Assembly (NCBI RefSeq): GCF_016757755.1
Contig: NZ_CP068437.1
Coordinates: 930,001 to 994,000, forward strand
DNA: 64,000 nt
Reading direction: 5' to 3'
Source: Shewanella sp. KX20019
Lineage (GTDB): Bacteria; Pseudomonadota; Gammaproteobacteria; Enterobacterales; Shewanellaceae
Every line of letters starts with the position of its first letter. Positions within the stretch are counted from its first letter, which is position 1. Below the pieces are notes generated by a model. It was given only the letters and a program-made list of their open reading frames with translations. It searched no databases and had not been told where the DNA came from. The translations under genes and the position numbers were made by a program. Of this stretch, positions 63,361 to 64,000 are shown one piece after another.

Positions 63361-64000
63361 ATGAAGTTCACCCGAGCATTTTCTTTGATCATTGCAATGG
63401 TAATTGCGCCTGCTGCCCTTGCCGGGTCTAACACCCAAAATGATGATACCGCAGCGTTAGAAAAGAAGCTGTCAGAAGCATTAAGTGTTGATGTTATGTC
63501 AATAAAAGAATCACCCATTTCTGGGTTATATGAAGCATTAACCAATCGCGGTGTGCTTTACATCAGTAAAGATGGAACCAAGATGTTCCATGGCACGCTT
63601 TACGATTTGGATAAAGGCATGAAAAACCTCACCGAAGCTGCAATGGCTGGTCCTCGTATCGACATGATGAAGCCTCTAGAAGAGAACATGCTGGTCTATA
63701 AAGCCAAAAATGAAAAGCACGTTGTGACCGTGTTTACTGATGTGAGCTGTGGCTATTGTCGTAAACTGCATAATCAAATGGATGAATATAATGATCTCGG
63801 TATCACCATTCGATACTTAGCATTCCCGCGTGCAGGTGTGCCATCAGCTAACGCCGATGAGATGGAAGCCGTTTGGTGTGCAGCTGATCCGCTAAAAGCG
63901 ATGGGCGATGCTAAATCAGGTAAGCGTGTTAAAAACGCTAAATGTGATGCGAAAATTGCTGAGCAGTATAACCTGGGTCAAACATTCGGTATCAATGGAA
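63361..64000 (+). CDS. dsbC: Thiol:disulfide isomerase DsbC, N-terminal part (runs off the window)
   Basis: The first 213 codons are present. It starts with a signal peptide, MKFTRAFSLIIAMVIAPAALA, followed by the dimerisation domain (SVDVMSIKESPISGLYEALTN-like) and a linker. The thioredoxin domain then opens with VVTVFTDVSCGYCRKLH; CGYC is the DsbC active site. The periplasmic dimer reshuffles wrong disulfide bonds. The xerD-dsbC order is conserved, with recJ usually next, outside the window. Confidence 0.93.
   Translation, partial: MKFTRAFSLIIAMVIAPAALAGSNTQNDDTAALEKKLSEALSVDVMSIKESPISGLYEALTNRGVLYISKDGTKMFHGTLYDLDKGMKNLTEAAMAGPRIDMMKPLEENMLVYKAKNEKHVVTVFTDVSCGYCRKLHNQMDEYNDLGITIRYLAFPRAGVPSANADEMEAVWCAADPLKAMGDAKSGKRVKNAKCDAKIAEQYNLGQTFGING

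Overview
The window looks like a chromosomal segment of a marine gammaproteobacterium, most probably Shewanella. This rests on gene content and order (tkt-epd-pgk-fba, xerD-dsbC, srmB beside trmN6, csdA/csdE, rimJ, MetJ-type boxes at metK, TAXI-TRAP transport) and on many short dispersed intergenic repeats. The species cannot be decided from the sequence. I recognised no tRNA, rRNA, CRISPR array, prophage or replication origin. Most of the window is ordinary core metabolism; the accessory signal is concentrated in 4.2-10.5 kb and 30.6-37.6 kb.

1-7.3 kb: the tail of an SRPBCC protein, an iodotyrosine-deiodinase-like flavoprotein, and a nitric-oxide response pair (nnrS and norR, divergent) with a clear sigma-54 promoter and NorR-type sites between them. 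Next come a cupin gene whose 5' end is tandemly triplicated, a zinc-ribbon protein, and the rRNA hydroxylation gene rlhA.

7.3-10.5 kb: a repeat-rich accessory stretch with a REP-associated tyrosine transposase (RAYT), an HxlR regulator/YciI pair and copies of two dispersed repeat families, here called B and C. 10.5-22.9 kb: a PH-domain protein, an AAA ATPase, acetyltransferases including rimJ, an odd M19 dipeptidase divergent from a TAXI-TRAP transporter, csdA/csdE, the aldo-keto reductase tas, a MarR-acetyltransferase fusion and yjjX.

23.4-31.7 kb: a serine uptake and deamination cassette (sdaC-sda), a dicarboxylate/amino-acid symporter, small envelope proteins, a degenerate GGDEF protein and acetyltransferases. 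Three elements with a shared inverted-repeat end motif (13.3, 28.7 and 30.8 kb) resemble MITEs. 31.7-37.6 kb: a small hypothetical gene, its apparent broken paralogue, a VC0807-like membrane protein and a large S41 peptidase, all interleaved with B and C repeats.

37.7-45.6 kb: metK with a MetJ-type operator, then tkt, epd, pgk and fba for central carbon flow. 45.8-53.2 kb: a DUF481 outer-membrane protein, a ToxR-like membrane regulator overlapping a small membrane partner gene, an unrecognised two-TM protein, a PAS/degenerate GGDEF sensor and a TatD-linked radical SAM protein. 53.6-64 kb: an RND efflux pair, srmB, trmN6, brnQ, xerD and the start of dsbC, which runs off the end.

Candidates for under-described biology: (a) the ToxR-like/partner pair at 46.9-48.1 kb; (b) the mosaic hairpin repeats B and C spread around a RAYT; (c) the triplicated cupin 5' end; (d) the M19 dipeptidase lacking the HxD zinc ligands.
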